This document shows positions 56,812-64,000 of a stretch of 64,000 bases of DNA, one piece after another. How positions within the stretch are numbered: position 1 is the first letter of the stretch; the number at the start of each line of letters is the position of its first letter. Origin of the DNA: Streptomyces termitum (GTDB taxonomy: Bacteria > Actinomycetota > Actinomycetes > Streptomycetales > Streptomycetaceae); assembly GCF_014650175.1 (NCBI RefSeq), contig NZ_BMUL01000006.1, forward strand, positions 62,001 through 126,000, in the 5' to 3' direction. A program made the position numbers and the translations under genes. Below the pieces are notes generated by a model that saw only the letters and a program-made list of their open reading frames with translations, did no database searches and was not told the origin of the DNA.

Positions 56812-57896
56812 AGACCGACCTGACGGACACCACGTCCTCGAAGATCAACAAGGCGCTGGTGCTCGGGCGGCGGGCGATCGGCACGCCGGCCGTCGGCATG
56901 GTGCTCACCCTCGTCATCGTCACCGACGAGGAGAACGCCTACGACGCGCTGAAGGCGGCCAGCGAGGCGTCCCGCGAGCACCCCTCGCGGACCCTCGTGG
57001 TGATCAAGCGGGTCTCGCGCTCCCCGCGGGACCGTGCCAACACCCGGCTCGACGCCGAGGTCCGCCTCGGCGCCGACGCCGGCTCCGGGGAGACGGTGAT
57101 CCTCCGGCTGTACGGCGAGGTCGTCGACCAGGCACAGTCGGTGGTCCTGCCGCTGCTCCTCCCGGACGCCCCCGTCGTCGTCTGGTGGCCGGTCAACGCG
57201 CCGACCGACCCGGCCCGCGACCCGCTGGGCGCGCTCGCCCAGCGGCGGGTGACCGACACGTACGCCGCCGAGCAGCCCATCGAGGAGCTGACCGCGCGCG
57301 CGGACACCTACACCCCGGGCGACACGGACCTGTCGTGGACCCGGATCACTCCGTGGCGCTCGATGCTGGCCGCCGCGCTCGACCAGGTCGCCTGCGAGGT
57401 GACCTCGGCCGACGTGGAGGGCGAGGAGTTCAATCCGAGCGTCGAACTGCTGGCGATGTGGCTGGCCGAGCGGCTGAAGGTGCCGGTGCGGCGCTCGAAG
57501 TCGGCCGGTCCCGGCCTCACCTCGGTGCGGCTGGAGAGCAGCGCCGGTCCGATCGTGCTCGACCGGCCGGACGGTTCGCTCGCCACCCTCTCCATACAGG
57601 GCCAGCCCGACCGGGCGGTGGCGCTCAAGCGCCGCGAGACGGCCGAGCTGATCGCGGAGGAGCTGCGCCGGCTCGACCCGGACGACACCTACGCGGCGGC
57701 GCTCCGCTTCGGTCTGGAGCGGCTCGACGAGGAGGCGGCGGTCACCGCCCCCGCCGCCGGGGAGCCGGTCGACGTCACGGCGGCCGGGGAGCCGACCGGC
57801 GAGGAGTCCGTGGAGGAGTCCGGCGAGGAGTCCGGGGAGCGGCCCGCGAAGAAGGCTCCGGCCAAGAGGGCCGCGGCGCGGAAGGCGGCGAAGTGA
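56808..57896 (+). CDS. opcA: OpcA, glucose-6-phosphate dehydrogenase assembly/allosteric protein
   Basis: A 362-residue protein that acts with Zwf in cyanobacteria and actinobacteria. TLVIVTDEENAYDALKAASEASREHPSRTLVVIKR and LPLLLPDAPVVVWWPVNAP are family landmarks. WTRITPWRSMLAAALDQ follows. The C-terminal tail of about 50 residues is low-complexity, first acidic (EESVEESGEESGE) and then Lys/Ala/Arg-rich (KKAPAKRAAARKAAK). ATG overlaps the zwf stop. GTGA links it to pgl. Confidence 0.93.
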   Translation: MKTDLTDTTSSKINKALVLGRRAIGTPAVGMVLTLVIVTDEENAYDALKAASEASREHPSRTLVVIKRVSRSPRDRANTRLDAEVRLGADAGSGETVILRLYGEVVDQAQSVVLPLLLPDAPVVVWWPVNAPTDPARDPLGALAQRRVTDTYAAEQPIEELTARADTYTPGDTDLSWTRITPWRSMLAAALDQVACEVTSADVEGEEFNPSVELLAMWLAERLKVPVRRSKSAGPGLTSVRLESSAGPIVLDRPDGSLATLSIQGQPDRAVALKRRETAELIAEELRRLDPDDTYAAALRFGLERLDEEAAVTAPAAGEPVDVTAAGEPTGEESVEESGEESGERPAKKAPAKRAAARKAAK

Positions 57897-58657
57897 GCGC
57901 CCCCCGGCTGGTGGTCCACCGCGACAAGGAGCTGATGGCCGAGGCCGCCGCGGCCCGCCTGATCACGGCGGTCGTGGACGCGCAGGCCGCCCGGGGCACC
58001 GCCTCGGTCGTCCTGACCGGCGGCCGCAACGGCAACGGGCTGCTCGCCGCCCTCGGCCGGGCGCCCGCCCGGGACGCGGTCGACTGGTCGCGGCTCGACC
58101 TGTGGTGGGGCGACGAGCGCTTCCTCCCCGGCGGCGACCCGGAGCGGAACGTCACCCAGGCCCGCGAGGCGCTGCTGGACCGGGTCCCGCTGGACCCCGC
58201 CCGGGTGCACGCCATGCCCGCCTCGGACGGCCCCCTCGGGGACGACGTCGACGCGGCGGCCGCCGCCTACGCGGCCGAACTGGCCGCGGCGGCCGGTCCC
58301 GGCGACCCGGCGGGCGTCCCGGTCTTCGACGTGCTCATGCTGGGCGTCGGCCCGGACACCCACGTGGCCTCGCTCTTCCCCGGGCTCCCGGCGGTCCGGG
58401 AGACCGGCCGGACGGTGGTCGGGGTGCGCGACGCGCCCAAGCCGCCGCCGACCCGGATCTCCCTGACCCTCCCGGCGATCCGGGCGGCGCGGGAGGTCTG
58501 GCTGCTCGCGGCCGGCGCGGACAAGGCGGCGGCCGCGGCCACCGTGCTGTCCGGCGCGGACGAGGCGGCGGCCCCGGCGGCCGGCGCGCGCGGCCGCGAG
58601 GCCACGCTGTGGCTGATGGACGAGGCCGCCGCGGCGGACCTGCCGCGCGAGCGGTAG
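57893..58657 (+). CDS. pgl: 6-phosphogluconolactonase
   Basis: A 254-residue DevB-type lactonase, the second step of the oxidative pentose phosphate pathway. ASVVLTGGRNGNGLLAAL is the sugar-phosphate-binding loop (usually GGRTPxxLY). LWWGDERFLPGGDPERN is the catalytic signature. VFDVLMLGVGPDTHVASLFPG holds the conserved G-x-G-x-D-x-H-x-x-S-x-F-P. GTG 57893 overlaps the opcA stop. It is the last gene of the operon. Confidence 0.94.
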   Translation: MSAPRLVVHRDKELMAEAAAARLITAVVDAQAARGTASVVLTGGRNGNGLLAALGRAPARDAVDWSRLDLWWGDERFLPGGDPERNVTQAREALLDRVPLDPARVHAMPASDGPLGDDVDAAAAAYAAELAAAAGPGDPAGVPVFDVLMLGVGPDTHVASLFPGLPAVRETGRTVVGVRDAPKPPPTRISLTLPAIRAAREVWLLAAGADKAAAAATVLSGADEAAAPAAGARGREATLWLMDEAAAADLPRER

Positions 58658-58672
58658 CCCGTACGGTACGGC

Positions 58673-58712
58673 CCCCGGGCCCGGTTCACCCCTCGGTGGA
58701 CCGGGCCCGGGG
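58673..58712. terminator. Bidirectional terminator after pgl
   Basis: 18-base arms (58673-58690 and 58695-58712), paired except for one G-T wobble, enclose a tetraloop CCTC. The hairpin overlaps the stop of the convergent PH-domain gene. Confidence 0.75.
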
Positions 58713-60224
58713 CGTTTCCGGCTGTTCCAGGAAGGGCCGCAGGAGCCCCGGCACGGCCTCGTCGGCCAGTGCCAGGCCCGCCGTCTCCCCCACGTCCAGG
58801 ACGCTGTAGGCGCCCTCCCCGGCGGCCGTGGTCGCGGTCAGGGTGAGGAGTCCGGCGCGCCGCTGGAAGTACGACTGCTCGACCGTCCAGCCGATGATCC
58901 CGGTGCGCCGGAGGGCGACCGTGCTCCGGCGGACGGTCCCGGAGCGGCCCACCAGGTGGCCGCCGGCGAGGGCGTGCCCGAGGGAACGGTACGCGTCCCG
59001 GGCGAGGAGCAGGGCGAGCGGGGTGAGGACGACGGTCCAGCCGGCCGCCACGTACAGCAGCACCGGGGTGAGGAGCGCCCCGAGGGCGGCGAGGAGGACA
59101 GCGGGGCCGAGGACCGCGGCGAGTGCCCAGCGCAGCCGCCGGGTGCGGGCGGCGGGCGGGTGGGCGGCGAGCGGGGCGGAGGTGGGGGCGGTGGTCTCGC
59201 GCAGCACCTCGGCGGCGACCCGGTCGGCGACGGCCCGGGGCACGGCGGGCAGCAGCGCCTTGAGGTCGGTGTGCTTGTCCTCGTCGTCCTCGGTGAGGCC
59301 GGTGGCGACGGCGTCGAGGCGGGCGGCGCCGAAGAGGCGGACGCCGAGCGGCTCGACCAGTTCGACCCCGCGCAGCCGGCGCTCCTCCAGGGTCACCGAG
59401 CGGCTGGTGAACAGGCCGCGGCGGACCCGGAGGGTGCCGCCGGGTTCGCGTTCGAGCCGGTGGTTCCACCACATCTCGACCCAGAGGCCGAGGGCGCCGA
59501 CGGCTCCGGCGAGGGTCGCGAGGAGGACCAGGTCGACGATCATCCAGGGCAGCGAGACGTCCCGGAAGCGGTCCCCTATCCAGTCGAGGACCTCGGCCTG
59601 GGCGCCGAACCACTCGCTGACCTGCATGACGGCTCCGGCGGCGGCGCCGCCGAGGGCGGGGGCGACGAAGGAGACGGGGGCGTAGCGGATCCAGCGGGGG
59701 TCGAGCACGGCGAGGACGCCGTCGTGACCGGCGTCCGGGACGGCGGCGCGGGCGAGGAGGGTGCGGCGGAGCCGTTCGCCCTCGGCACGGGTGACGAGTT
59801 CGAGTTCGAGGGTGGACTCGCCGCCGCCGGTGGACTCCCCGGTGCCGATGCGGACCTTGGTGAGGCCGAGGACGCGCTGGAGGGGGTTGGCGGTGAGGTC
59901 GACGCTGCGGATGCGGTCGCGGGCCAGCGAGCGGCTCTTGAGCAGCAGCAGGCCGGTGCGGAGGTCCACCCGGTCGGGGCCGATCCGGTAGCGGGTGCGG
60001 CGCCAGCGGACCCAGTCGCCCGCGGTGCCGGCGAGGATCAGCAGCAGGGCGCCGGCCAGCACCCAGCCGACGGCCTGGGCGAGCGGCCGGTCGCCGGCGA
60101 GTCCGGCGGCGACCGGCACCCCGGCACCGCCGGCGACCCCGGCGAGGACGGCCGCGGTGACCAGGAGGGTGCGCCGGTCGAGCCGCCGCCACTCCTCCCC
60201 GTCCGGGTCCCCGGCGGGGCTCAC
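58686..60224 (-). CDS. PH-domain (bPH2/YdbT-like) membrane protein
   Basis: A 512-residue protein. Two N-terminal helices precede a first bacterial PH domain (about residues 50-150, WVRWRRTRYRIGPDRVDLRTGLLLLKSRSLARDRIRSVDLTANPLQRVLGL), further helices, a second PH repeat (HRLEREPGGTLRVRRGLFTSRSVTLEERRLRGVELVEPLGVRLFGAARLDAVATGL), more helices, and a third (HLVGRSGTVRRSTVALRRTGIIGWTVEQSYFQRRAGLLTLTATTAAGEG). This is the YdbT architecture. GTG 60224 overlaps the stop of the YdbS-like gene (GTGA). In Bacillus the YdbS/YdbT pair protects against certain antimicrobial compounds. Role here is inferred. Confidence 0.85.
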   Translation of the reverse strand: MSPAGDPDGEEWRRLDRRTLLVTAAVLAGVAGGAGVPVAAGLAGDRPLAQAVGWVLAGALLLILAGTAGDWVRWRRTRYRIGPDRVDLRTGLLLLKSRSLARDRIRSVDLTANPLQRVLGLTKVRIGTGESTGGGESTLELELVTRAEGERLRRTLLARAAVPDAGHDGVLAVLDPRWIRYAPVSFVAPALGGAAAGAVMQVSEWFGAQAEVLDWIGDRFRDVSLPWMIVDLVLLATLAGAVGALGLWVEMWWNHRLEREPGGTLRVRRGLFTSRSVTLEERRLRGVELVEPLGVRLFGAARLDAVATGLTEDDEDKHTDLKALLPAVPRAVADRVAAEVLRETTAPTSAPLAAHPPAARTRRLRWALAAVLGPAVLLAALGALLTPVLLYVAAGWTVVLTPLALLLARDAYRSLGHALAGGHLVGRSGTVRRSTVALRRTGIIGWTVEQSYFQRRAGLLTLTATTAAGEGAYSVLDVGETAGLALADEAVPGLLRPFLEQPETPRARSTEG

Positions 60225-60721
60225 GTGGCGTCCCCGGGGGCGGCGCCGGTGAGTTCGGTGAGCCGTTCGGCGAGCTCCGCGGCGCGCTCGTGGTCGAGTC
60301 CCTCGACCCGGAGCGCGCCCTTGGAGGAAGCCGTGGTGACGGTGACGGTGGCCAGCCCGAACAGCTGCTCCAGCGGGCCGCGCGCGGTGTCCACGGTCTG
60401 GATCCGGGACATCGGCGCGATCCGCGACTCCTGCCACAGGGCGCCCGTGCGGACGTACACCGCCTCGTCGGTGACCTCCCAGCGGTGCACCCGGTACCAC
60501 CAGGAGGGGAAGAAGGCGGTCCAGGCCAGGCCCGCCGCGGTGACGGCGGCGGCCGAGGCGAGCAGCCAGCCGCGGGCCGGGTCGATCAGGACGCCGAGGA
60601 CGGCGAGGACGGCCGCCGGGACGGCGGTGGTGACGAGGCACTGGGTGCGCCACCAGCCGACGGCCCGGGTGTCCACGGCGTGCCGGGGCGGCCGGAGCCG
60701 TATCGCGTTCTCCCCCTCCAC
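60221..60721 (-). CDS. PH-domain (bPH2/YdbS-like) membrane protein
   Basis: A 166-residue protein with two hydrophobic helices (about 28-65) and one bPH2 domain (YRVHRWEVTDEAVYVRTGALWQESRIAPMSRIQTVDTARGPLEQLFGLATVTVTTASSKGALRVEGLDHERAAELAERL). It is coupled to the larger YdbT-like gene by GTGA and lies only a few bases after the pgi stop, so the three may be co-transcribed. GTG 60721 is the only start in frame near the domain. Confidence 0.85.
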   Translation of the reverse strand: MEGENAIRLRPPRHAVDTRAVGWWRTQCLVTTAVPAAVLAVLGVLIDPARGWLLASAAAVTAAGLAWTAFFPSWWYRVHRWEVTDEAVYVRTGALWQESRIAPMSRIQTVDTARGPLEQLFGLATVTVTTASSKGALRVEGLDHERAAELAERLTELTGAAPGDAT

Positions 60722-60725
60722 CGGT

Positions 60726-62390
60726 CTACTCCCGGCCGCGCAGGGCGCGGTAGGCGGAGACGAGTCCGGCGGTGGAGCTGTCGAGCCCCTCGGCGGCGCC
60801 GTCGCCGGTCAGGACGGGTTCGATCCGCTTGGCGAGGACCTTGCCGAGCTCGACGCCCCACTGGTCGAAGGAGTCGATGTTCCAGATCGCGCCCTGGACG
60901 AAGACCTTGTGCTCGTAGAGCGCCACCAGCTGGCCGAGGACCGACGGGGTGAGGGCGTCGGCGAGGAGGGTGGTGGTGGGGTGGTTCCCCGCGAAGGTCT
61001 TGTGCGGGACCAGTTCCTCGGGCACGCCCTCGGCGCGGACCTCGTCGGGGGTCTTGCCGAAGGCGAGGGCCTGGGTCTGGGCGAAGAAGTTGGCCATCAG
61101 CAGGTCGTGCTGGGGGACCAGGCCGGGGGTCAGGTCCTCGACGGGGCGGGCGAAGCCGATGAAGTCGGCGGGGATGAGCTTGGTGCCCTGGTGGATGAGC
61201 TGGTAGTAGGCGTGCTGGCCGTTGGTGCCGGGGGTGCCCCAGACGACCGGGCCGGTCTGCCAGTCGACCGGCTCGCCCTGGCGGTCCACCGACTTGCCGT
61301 TGGACTCCATGTCGAGCTGCTGGAGGTAGGCGGTGAACTTGGACAGGTAGTGGGAGTACGGCAGGACGGCGTGCGACTGGGCGTCGAAGAAGCCGCCGTA
61401 CCAGACGCCGAGGAGGCCGAGGAGGAGGGGCGCGTTCTCCTCGGGCGGGGCGGTGCGGAAGTGCTCGTCGACGAGGTGGAAGCCGTCGAGCATCTCGCGG
61501 AAGCGGTCCGGGCCGATGGCGATCATCAGGGAGAGGCCGATGGCGGAGTCGTACGAGTAGCGGCCGCCGACCCAGTCCCAGAACTCGAACATGTTGGCGG
61601 TGTCGATGCCGAACTCCTCGACCCGCTCGGCGTTGGTGGAGAGCGCCACGAAGTGCTTCGCGACGGCCTCCTGACCGGCCTTCAGCCCGGTGAGGAGCCA
61701 GGTGCGGGCGGACGTGGCGTTGGTGACCGTCTCGATGGTGGTGAAGGTCTTCGAGGCGACGACGAAGAGGGTCTCGGCGGGGTCGAGGTCGCGGACGGCC
61801 TCGTGGAGGTCGGCGCCGTCGACGTTGGAGACGAAACGGACCGTCAGGTCGCGCCGGGTGTAGGCGCGGAGGACCTCGTAGGCCATGGCGGGGCCGAGGT
61901 CGGAGCCGCCGATGCCGATGTTGACGACGTTCTTGATGGGCTTGCCGGTGTGGCCGGTCCACTCGCCCGAGCGGACCTTGTCGGCGAAGGCGGCCATCTT
62001 GTCGAGGACGGCGTGGACGGCGGGGACGACGTTCTCGCCGTCCACCTCGATCACGGCGTCGCGGGGGGCGCGGAGCGCGGTGTGCAGGACCGCCCGGTCC
62101 TCGGTGGTGTTGATCTTCTCGCCGCGGAACATGGCGTCGCGCAGTCCGGCGACGTCGGTGGCGGCGGCCAGGTCGCGCAGGAGTTCCAGGGTCTCGTCGG
62201 TGACGAGGTGCTTGGAGTGGTCCAGGAGGAGGTCGCCGACGCGCAGGGTGTGGCGGGTGCCGCGCTCCGGGTCGGCGGCGAACAGGTCGCGCAGATGGGT
62301 GCCGGCCAGCTGTTCCCGGTGCTTGCCGAGTGCCGCCCACTCCGGCAGCCGGTTGAGCCTGGTGCGTCCCTCAGTGGTCATTTCTGACAT
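60726..62390 (-). CDS. pgi: Glucose-6-phosphate isomerase
   Basis: A 554-residue enzyme interconverting glucose 6-phosphate and fructose 6-phosphate. [60 protein letters not shown], the signature [17 protein letters not shown] and [23 protein letters not shown] are all present, with late [17 protein letters not shown] sequence and a conserved lysine in [26 protein letters not shown]. Length is normal. Two in-frame starts (62390 and 62381) are possible. Confidence 0.96.
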   Translation of the reverse strand: MSEMTTEGRTRLNRLPEWAALGKHREQLAGTHLRDLFAADPERGTRHTLRVGDLLLDHSKHLVTDETLELLRDLAAATDVAGLRDAMFRGEKINTTEDRAVLHTALRAPRDAVIEVDGENVVPAVHAVLDKMAAFADKVRSGEWTGHTGKPIKNVVNIGIGGSDLGPAMAYEVLRAYTRRDLTVRFVSNVDGADLHEAVRDLDPAETLFVVASKTFTTIETVTNATSARTWLLTGLKAGQEAVAKHFVALSTNAERVEEFGIDTANMFEFWDWVGGRYSYDSAIGLSLMIAIGPDRFREMLDGFHLVDEHFRTAPPEENAPLLLGLLGVWYGGFFDAQSHAVLPYSHYLSKFTAYLQQLDMESNGKSVDRQGEPVDWQTGPVVWGTPGTNGQHAYYQLIHQGTKLIPADFIGFARPVEDLTPGLVPQHDLLMANFFAQTQALAFGKTPDEVRAEGVPEELVPHKTFAGNHPTTTLLADALTPSVLGQLVALYEHKVFVQGAIWNIDSFDQWGVELGKVLAKRIEPVLTGDGAAEGLDSSTAGLVSAYRALRGRE

Positions 62391-62481
62391 CGCCCACTTC
62401 TTCTCGTACGTTTCTGCCCCGCTGCGCCTCCCAACCTAATTGATCGCACGGGACGATCCGCGCCACCGGAGGCGGACACGT

Positions 62482-62526
62482 CGAAGGGCCCCGGACGCGA
62501 ACGTGGTTCGTGTCCGGGGCCCTTCG
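62482..62526 (-). terminator. Terminator of the secG/RbpA-paralogue unit
   Basis: 21-base arms (62482-62502 and 62506-62526), paired except for one G-T wobble, with a 3-base loop. The hairpin lies 13 bases beyond the RbpA-paralogue stop at 62539. Confidence 0.8.
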
Positions 62527-62538
62527 GCGGGCAGTGTG

Positions 62539-62874
62539 TCAGATCTCGCCCCGCAGCTTGGCGAGCGCCTCGGCGAGGATGGCCTCGCCGTCCGCGTCGC
62601 TGCGCCGCTCGCGGACGTACGCGAGGTGGGTCTTGTACGGTTCGGTGCGCGGGGGGTCCGGGGGGTTGTCCCGGTCCTGGCCGGCCGGGAATCCGCAGCG
62701 GGGGCAGTCCCAGGTGTCCGGGACCTGCGCGTCGCTGGCGAAACTCGGCTGGGTCTCGTGCCCGTTCGAGCACCAGAAGGAGATGCGGAGGCGCGGTGCC
62801 GACTCGCCCCGCTCGGCCTCCCCCATCGGCCCCGCGCCGACCCGGCTTCCCCGGATCGCGTTGCCACTTGCCAC
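62539..62874 (-). CDS. RbpA-family RNA polymerase-binding protein (paralogue)
   Basis: A 111-residue protein of the RbpA family, which binds principal sigma factors and stabilises the initiation complex in actinobacteria. ISFWCSNGHETQPSFASDAQVPDTWDCPRCGFPAG is the central zinc-type domain. The C-terminal EPYKTHLAYVRERRSDADGEAILAEALAKLRG is the sigma-binding region. It differs from classical RbpA, which as I recall begins MSERALRGTR. This copy has GNAIRGSRVGAG and so is probably the second paralogue of Streptomyces. GTG 62874 is preceded by AGGGAG at eight bases. It lies beside secG. Confidence 0.85.
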   Translation of the reverse strand: MASGNAIRGSRVGAGPMGEAERGESAPRLRISFWCSNGHETQPSFASDAQVPDTWDCPRCGFPAGQDRDNPPDPPRTEPYKTHLAYVRERRSDADGEAILAEALAKLRGEI

Positions 62875-62951
62875 GGTCGTAACTCCCTGCGTGATGGTGC
62901 TCGAAGATGCCCCAGTCTACGGAAGGCCCAACGCGCGTCCAGTGTGCGGAG

Positions 62952-63188
62952 TTACCCGTCCAGCTTCATGAGCAGACCCAGCACCACGATGCAGGCGAAC
63001 CAGAGCAGCCCGACCACGACCGTGATGCGGTCGAGGTTGCGCTCGGCGACCGAGGAGCCGCCGACGGAGGACTGCATGCCGCCGCCGAACATGTCGGAGA
63101 GGCCGCCGCCCTTCCCCTTGTGCATCAGCACCAGCAGCATCAGCAGGCCGCTGAAGACGATCAGGGCGATCGAGAACCCCATAACCAC
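62952..63188 (-). CDS. secG: Preprotein translocase subunit SecG
   Basis: A 78-residue protein with two transmembrane helices (FSIALIVFSGLLMLLVLM and ITVVVGLLWFACIVVLGLLM) joined by the conserved loop HKGKGGGLSDMFGGGMQSSVGGSSVAERNLDR. It is the accessory subunit of the SecYEG channel. GTG 63188 is preferred because GAGGAA lies about 12 bases upstream. ATG 63182 is an alternative two codons later. It follows tpiA in the same direction. Confidence 0.93.
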   Translation of the reverse strand: MVMGFSIALIVFSGLLMLLVLMHKGKGGGLSDMFGGGMQSSVGGSSVAERNLDRITVVVGLLWFACIVVLGLLMKLDG

Positions 63189-63280
63189 GGCTGGACCAAC
63201 TTCCTCGGACTGAATAGGGACGGGGGCCGGGCACCTGCCCGACCCCCGCAAGGGTACGACGGATCGCCGCTAGCGCATAC

Positions 63281-64000
63281 TCACTGGTCGCGGAAGCGCA
63301 CGATCTTGACGAACTCCTCGGCGTCGAGCGAGGCCCCGCCGACCAGGGCGCCGTCGATGTCCGGCTTCGCCATGATCTCGGCGACGTTGCCGCTCTTGAC
63401 GGAGCCGCCGTACTGGATGCGGATCTTGTCGGCGACGTCCTGGGAGTACAGCTCGGCGAGCTTGCCGCGGATCGCCCCGCAGACCTCCTGGGCGTCGTCG
63501 GCGCCGCAGACCTTGCCGGTGCCGATGGCCCAGACCGGCTCGTAGGCGACGACGACCGTCTCGGCCTGCTCGGCCGGGACGTCCTTGAGGCCGCCCTCGA
63601 CCTGGGCGAGGGTGTGCGCGACGGCGTTGCCGGCCTCGCGCACGTCCAGCTCCTCGCCGACGCAGAGGATCGGGGTGATGCCGTGGGCGAAGGCGGCCTT
63701 CACCTTGGCGTTGCACAGCTCGTCGGACTCGCCGTGGTACTGGCGGCGCTCGGAGTGGCCGACGGCGACGAAGCCGGTGTTGAGCTTGGCGAGCATGGCG
63801 CCGGAGATCTCACCGGTGTACGCGCCGGACTCGTGGGCCGACAGGTCCTGGGCGCCGTACTTGATCTTGAGCTTGTCGCCCTCGATCAGGGTCTGCACGG
63901 AGCGCAGGTCGGTGAAGGGGACGAGGACGGCGACCTCACAGGCGTCGTAGTCCTTGTCGGTGAGCGAGAAGGCGAGCTTCTGGACGTGGGCGATGGCCTC
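63281..64000 (-). CDS. tpiA: Triose-phosphate isomerase, N-terminus cut by window edge
   Basis: The open frame runs 240 codons from the stop at 63281 to the window edge. It is missing roughly the first 20 residues including the start. The catalytic histidine is in [14 protein letters not shown] and the catalytic glutamate in [16 protein letters not shown]. The phosphate loop GGSVKSGN and [17 protein letters not shown] follow. It interconverts dihydroxyacetone phosphate and glyceraldehyde 3-phosphate. In Streptomyces pgk and gap normally lie upstream, here outside the window. Confidence 0.95.
   Translation of the reverse strand, partial: EAIAHVQKLAFSLTDKDYDACEVAVLVPFTDLRSVQTLIEGDKLKIKYGAQDLSAHESGAYTGEISGAMLAKLNTGFVAVGHSERRQYHGESDELCNAKVKAAFAHGITPILCVGEELDVREAGNAVAHTLAQVEGGLKDVPAEQAETVVVAYEPVWAIGTGKVCGADDAQEVCGAIRGKLAELYSQDVADKIRIQYGGSVKSGNVAEIMAKPDIDGALVGGASLDAEEFVKIVRFRDQ

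Overview
This is a very GC-rich chromosomal window in which coding frames have almost only G or C at third positions. Frequent GTG starts, ATGA/GTGA start-stop overlaps and the gene content point to an actinomycete, almost certainly Streptomyces or a close relative. The right half follows the order I recall for the conserved core of Streptomyces chromosomes: dapA, dapD, suf operon, ctaA/ctaB, tkt-tal-zwf-opcA-pgl, pgi, an RbpA paralogue, secG and tpiA. No rRNA, tRNA, CRISPR array, prophage or transposase gene was seen.

Layout. 1-2.3 kb: the end of a cobalamin/metal region (ZIP-family transporter; a CobE/CbiG-type domain running in frame into CobC). 2.5-3.5 kb: a secreted protein with an LAETG sortase signal. 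3.8-7.3 kb: an iron-controlled divergon in which a siderophore-interacting reductase is transcribed away from a penicillin-acylase-type hydrolase and an IucB/AlcB-type acetyltransferase, with a near-consensus IdeR/DmdR box between them. 7.4-16.3 kb: small catabolic and redox units, namely an amidohydrolase with a divergent aminotransferase, an Old Yellow Enzyme with a divergent MarR regulator, a second class V aminotransferase, a FrnE-type DsbA, and an aldehyde dehydrogenase with a divergent IclR regulator. 16.4-24.7 kb: a penicillin-binding protein, membrane proteins and two coupled SpoIIE-type phosphatases with sensor domains. 24.7-30.7 kb: a cytosine-deaminase-like amidohydrolase, an AraC regulator, a double TerD protein, and ACC deaminase with its GntR regulator. 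30.8-38.2 kb: a Tat-exported PhoX-like protein, dapA, a beta-propeller lipoprotein and dapD.

39.5-46 kb: sufR-sufB-sufD-Rieske ferredoxin-sufC-sufS-sufU-DUF59, a complete Fe-S assembly operon read leftward. A SufR-type operator sits on its promoter and an iron-box-like palindrome lies just upstream. 46.3-51.6 kb: an ABC exporter and the heme A pathway genes ctaA and ctaB. 52-58.7 kb: the oxidative and non-oxidative pentose phosphate operon. 58.7-64 kb: a PH-domain membrane pair, pgi, an RbpA paralogue, secG and the C-terminal part of tpiA, which runs off the right edge.

Many units are closed by long perfect hairpins. Several genes lack a Shine-Dalgarno sequence but carry a TANNNT hexamer 6-8 bases before the start codon, which suggests leaderless transcripts. 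The most unusual observations are the iron-box divergon, a Streptomyces-type short palindromic repeat apparently inserted in frame within transaldolase, and a 39-bp inverted repeat that swallows the start codon of the GntR gene next to ACC deaminase.
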